Of a DNA stretch of 8,462 nucleotides, positions 6,636 through 8,462 are shown piece after piece. The first letter of the stretch is position 1. Every line of letters starts with the position of its first letter. Source of the DNA: Comamonadaceae bacterium UBA2334 (GTDB lineage: Bacteria; Pseudomonadota; Gammaproteobacteria; Burkholderiales; Burkholderiaceae_C); NCBI GenBank assembly GCA_002344885.1, contig DDUQ01000134.1, forward strand, positions 4,008 to 12,469, in the 5' to 3' direction. Position numbers and translations under genes: made by a program. The notes beneath the pieces are model-generated. The model was not told the origin of the DNA and did not search any database. It saw only the letters and a list, made by a program, of their open reading frames with translations.

Positions 6636-7046
6636 ATGATTTCACTGGAAAAAAATGGTTTTACCAAGGTTTTTTTGGGAACTCTCTGTGTGTTGGCGTG
6701 TTCACTTGCACACGCCAACACGGCTGTCTGCAAGGGCCGTGGTTTCATTGATTCGGTGTACCAGAATGGGCTGGGCGGCACCGATTACGAGTACATGGTG
6801 ATCGTTCGCAACCAGACCTCAACGCCCATGAAATTGCAGCTGGCCTTCAGGGGATTTCCCAACACGGTCACGTTGTTCAGCCCTACTTTGCCTGGCATCA
6901 CGCTGAGCGCACATGGCAGTCAGACCATCAGGTTTGGTAAGGGCACCAACGGCAACATCAGCATGGGCACAGTGGCCGTGCTTTATGACGGTGAAGTGGC
7001 TGCCGGGCGTCCAGCCGTGGTCATGTCACAGTGCACGTCCGGTTGA
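6636..7046 (+). CDS. Second small secreted protein of unknown function (two-cysteine, probable beta fold)
   Basis: Not recognised. It has 136 residues: a signal peptide with hydrophobic VFLGTLCVLACSLAHA and likely cleavage after A27, then a mature chain of about 109 residues. Cysteines at 32 and 133 are again near the two ends, as in the preceding gene. Predicted strand-like segments include YEYMVIVRNQ (51-60), MKLQLAFRGF (65-74), NTVTLFSP (76-83) and MGTVAVLY (110-117), with glycine-rich turns. The VxN(S/T)-then-basic/aromatic pattern in the middle loosely recalls the upstream protein, so the two may be distant paralogues, though sequence identity is low. It has no lipobox after the signal peptide and no membrane anchor. 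It has a strong Shine-Dalgarno and is probably co-transcribed with the gene before it. It is convergent with the FHA-EAL gene. Confidence 0.8.
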   Translation: MISLEKNGFTKVFLGTLCVLACSLAHANTAVCKGRGFIDSVYQNGLGGTDYEYMVIVRNQTSTPMKLQLAFRGFPNTVTLFSPTLPGITLSAHGSQTIRFGKGTNGNISMGTVAVLYDGEVAAGRPAVVMSQCTSG

Positions 7047-7106
7047 TCCGGGTCTCGACTCGGACCGCCGGGATGTGAGCAAAGGTGTAAAAAGCACAAT
7101 CGCCAG

Positions 7107-7127
7107 GTGAGAGCCGAAAGCTCTCAC
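7107..7127. terminator. Perfect 8-bp hairpin at the convergent gene ends, overlapping the FHA-EAL stop codon
   Basis: GTGAGAGC (7107-7114) and GCTCTCAC (7120-7127) are perfect complements around the 5-nt loop CGAAA. The stem covers the TGA stop (7126-7124) of the minus-strand FHA-EAL gene and lies 60 nt after the stop of the plus-strand small gene. On the minus strand a run of five T follows, but 13 nt after the stem, so it is not a canonical intrinsic terminator. It could still end or protect transcripts from both sides. Confidence 0.5.
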
Positions 7128-8236
7128 GGCACCAGTTGTGGTCTGCCCGTCAGGTAGCCCTGACACAGTTGGAAGCCGATGGATCGGCAGAAAGCGGCCT
7201 CTGCCTCGGTTTCGACGCCTTCGGCCAACGGAATCGAGCCGATGGACAGCACCAGGCGAACCAGTTGGCTGATCATCTGCTGCTTGTTGGTCGAGGCCTT
7301 GTCAATGTCCCGGATCAGCGCCATGTCGAACTTGACCACGTGGGGCGTGACTTCTGCCATTTCATTGAGCCGCGATTGGCCTGCGCCGAAATCGTCGTAA
7401 GCAAACTGAATGCCCATGTCGGTCAGGCGCTTGGCCATGACCTTCATCTTGTCTATTTCGGCAACCGCTGTTTCGTGAACTTCGAGCACCAGGGACATAT
7501 TGGGTGCAATGGTCTGTATGTGGCGCAGCGAGGCGTACAGCCCTTCGGTGAACATTTCCAGCGGGTGGGTGTTCATGAAGAGTTTGACGGGTGTTTGCAT
7601 GGCAGCGGCAGCTTTGGCAGCGGCCAGCCTGAAAGCCGTTGAAAGCTCCACTTCCTTGCCCAGCATGGCGGCCATTTCCAGCAACCGGATGGGCGCTTGT
7701 GGCAGTGCAGGGTGTTTGCCCCGGCCCAGTACCTCGTAAGCCCGCAATTCGCGGGTGTTGAAGTCGACAATAGGTTGCAGCGCAACGGTCACCAGGTTGA
7801 GTTTGAGCATGTCCAGGAACTCGCGCTCCTGCAGGGCAAAGTGCTCGGGCAACGCGGCGTTGCGGTCGAACATGACGGTACGGTTGACGGTGTCGTCATC
7901 ATCGGGCAACAGGCTGTGCTGAGCCTCGGTCGTGCTTTTCAGCCGAAACTCGGTCGTGCCGAAGTGGAGGATGTCACCATCCTTCAGGACCGCACTGCCA
8001 TGCTGAGGCAAGCGGTTGCGGTTGACAAAACTGCCGTTTGTGCTGCCCAGGTCGGTGACCTTCAGCCCGTCGATGCCATCGCGCTCCAGACAGGCATGCA
8101 GCCTGGAAATGTCTTTGGCGGCAACGGGCAGTTCGCATGAGGGCTCCCGGCCCACTCGAAAGGGCAATTTCTCGATGGCAATCATCAAGCCTGTGCCGCC
8201 GGCTGCCGCGCCTTCCAGAAACCAAGTGGTGTGCAT
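7124..8236 (-). CDS. FHA domain - EAL domain protein (phosphothreonine-linked c-di-GMP phosphodiesterase-like)
   Basis: Cytoplasmic signalling protein of 370 residues with no membrane helix. The N-terminal FHA domain (about 5-100) keeps the phosphothreonine-binding set: GR (29-30), SRLH (44-47), and GSTNG (64-68). An acidic linker with DDDDTVNRTVMFD (112-124) follows. The EAL domain spans about 138-370. The signature reads EVL (168-170), and the residues needed for metal and c-di-GMP binding are all present: E168, N222 (FMNTHP), E252 (LEVHE), D281-D282 (YDDFGAG), K302 (VKFD), E339 (EGVE) and Q359 (QGYLTGRP). It should therefore be a working phosphodiesterase; there is no GGDEF domain. Start choice: GTG at 8275 and ATG at 8248 are also in frame. 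ATG at 8236 is preferred because AGAGGA lies 12 nt upstream (nothing lies upstream of the GTG; the motif abuts 8248) and the FHA fold begins right after. It is divergent from rpe. Confidence 0.92.
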   Translation of the reverse strand: MHTTWFLEGAAAGGTGLMIAIEKLPFRVGREPSCELPVAAKDISRLHACLERDGIDGLKVTDLGSTNGSFVNRNRLPQHGSAVLKDGDILHFGTTEFRLKSTTEAQHSLLPDDDDTVNRTVMFDRNAALPEHFALQEREFLDMLKLNLVTVALQPIVDFNTRELRAYEVLGRGKHPALPQAPIRLLEMAAMLGKEVELSTAFRLAAAKAAAAMQTPVKLFMNTHPLEMFTEGLYASLRHIQTIAPNMSLVLEVHETAVAEIDKMKVMAKRLTDMGIQFAYDDFGAGQSRLNEMAEVTPHVVKFDMALIRDIDKASTNKQQMISQLVRLVLSIGSIPLAEGVETEAEAAFCRSIGFQLCQGYLTGRPQLVP

Positions 8237-8349
8237 GCTGTTGACCATTCCTCTTGACGGGAGATTATCAGGCACGCGACGAGGTGTCGCAATAACATCA
8301 GCTTGCAGAGGGTTCGTGGCTGCACAGTGGATGCGTCGGGCATGGCATT

Positions 8350-8369
8350 CAGGCCGGCGAGCCGGCCTG
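8350..8369. repeat. Perfect 20-bp GC-rich palindrome between the FHA-EAL gene and rpe
   Basis: CAGGCCGGC and GCCGGCCTG are perfect 9-bp inverted arms around GA. It lies 51 nt upstream of the rpe ATG and about 110 nt upstream of the FHA-EAL start, in the divergent spacer. No T-run flanks it on either strand. It may be a REP-like dispersed palindrome, a protein-binding operator or a leader hairpin; the window alone cannot decide. No convincing promoter for either gene was found in 8276-8420. Confidence 0.6.
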
Positions 8370-8420
8370 CGTGCGCGTTGGAATTACAGTAGATGTTTTG
8401 TCCGTCCAGACGTCATCACC

Positions 8421-8462
8421 ATGAGCACACCCATCCGCATCGCCCCGTCCATCCTGTCAGCC
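8421..8462 (+). CDS. rpe: Ribulose-phosphate 3-epimerase, first 14 codons only
   Basis: The frame from ATG 8421 to the right edge reads MSTPIRIAPSILSA. The IAPSILSA segment is the strongly conserved N-terminal beta strand of Rpe, a TIM-barrel enzyme that interconverts ribulose-5-phosphate and xylulose-5-phosphate in the pentose phosphate and Calvin pathways. The conserved serine of this strand lies in the active site in known Rpe structures. Only 42 nt are in the window. No obvious Shine-Dalgarno precedes the ATG (the upstream bases are GTCATCACC), but the match in sequence and position is characteristic enough to name the gene. Confidence 0.85.
   Translation, partial: MSTPIRIAPSILSA

Noticed and set aside
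7048..7076. Imperfect hairpin after the second small secreted gene (GGTC/GACC core)
   Set aside because: Only a 4-bp continuous core with bulges and no U-tract; too weak to call.
8276..8420. Promoter boxes for rpe and the FHA-EAL gene in the divergent spacer
   Set aside because: Several -10-like hexamers exist, but none has a -35 partner at proper spacing.

Overview
The window reads as a Burkholderiales-type betaproteobacterium, probably Comamonadaceae-like. This rests on moderately GC-rich DNA, the N-terminus of an Rpe protein at the right edge, the style of the Amt protein, and an FHA-EAL signalling protein. The assignment is by eye and was not computed.

Layout from left to right. Positions 1-667 (minus) hold the N-terminal 222 residues of an Amt ammonium transporter that runs off the left edge. 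About 70 bp upstream of its start is a near-perfect sigma-54 -24/-12 promoter (740-754). Positions 806-6058 (minus) hold a four-gene cluster read in the order TolC-type outer membrane channel, PAS/membrane-fusion protein, ABC ATPase, MacB/FtsX-type permease. Spacings are 63 nt, then 7 nt, then an ATGA overlap. Together these encode a complete MacAB-TolC-like tripartite efflux or export pump, with ATPase and permease on separate chains. Positions 6164-7046 (plus) hold two consecutive small secreted proteins, diverging from the TolC gene and of unknown function. Each has a signal peptide and one cysteine near each end of the mature chain. Positions 7124-8236 (minus) hold an FHA-EAL protein, a phosphothreonine-binding module fused to a c-di-GMP phosphodiesterase-like domain. 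A perfect 20-bp palindrome lies at 8350-8369, and the first 14 codons of rpe (ribulose-phosphate 3-epimerase) start at 8421 (plus).

The most unusual item is the periplasmic adaptor of the pump. It carries an N-terminal cytoplasmic PAS sensor and a coiled-coil linker ahead of its single membrane helix and HlyD/MacA-type periplasmic part. The arrangement is that of a sensory receptor with the pump adaptor as its output domain. It suggests a pump whose assembly or ATPase stimulation is gated directly by a cytoplasmic ligand or redox signal. That role is inference. No mobile element, CRISPR array, tRNA, rRNA or pseudogene was seen. No stretch longer than 300 bases lacks a gene.
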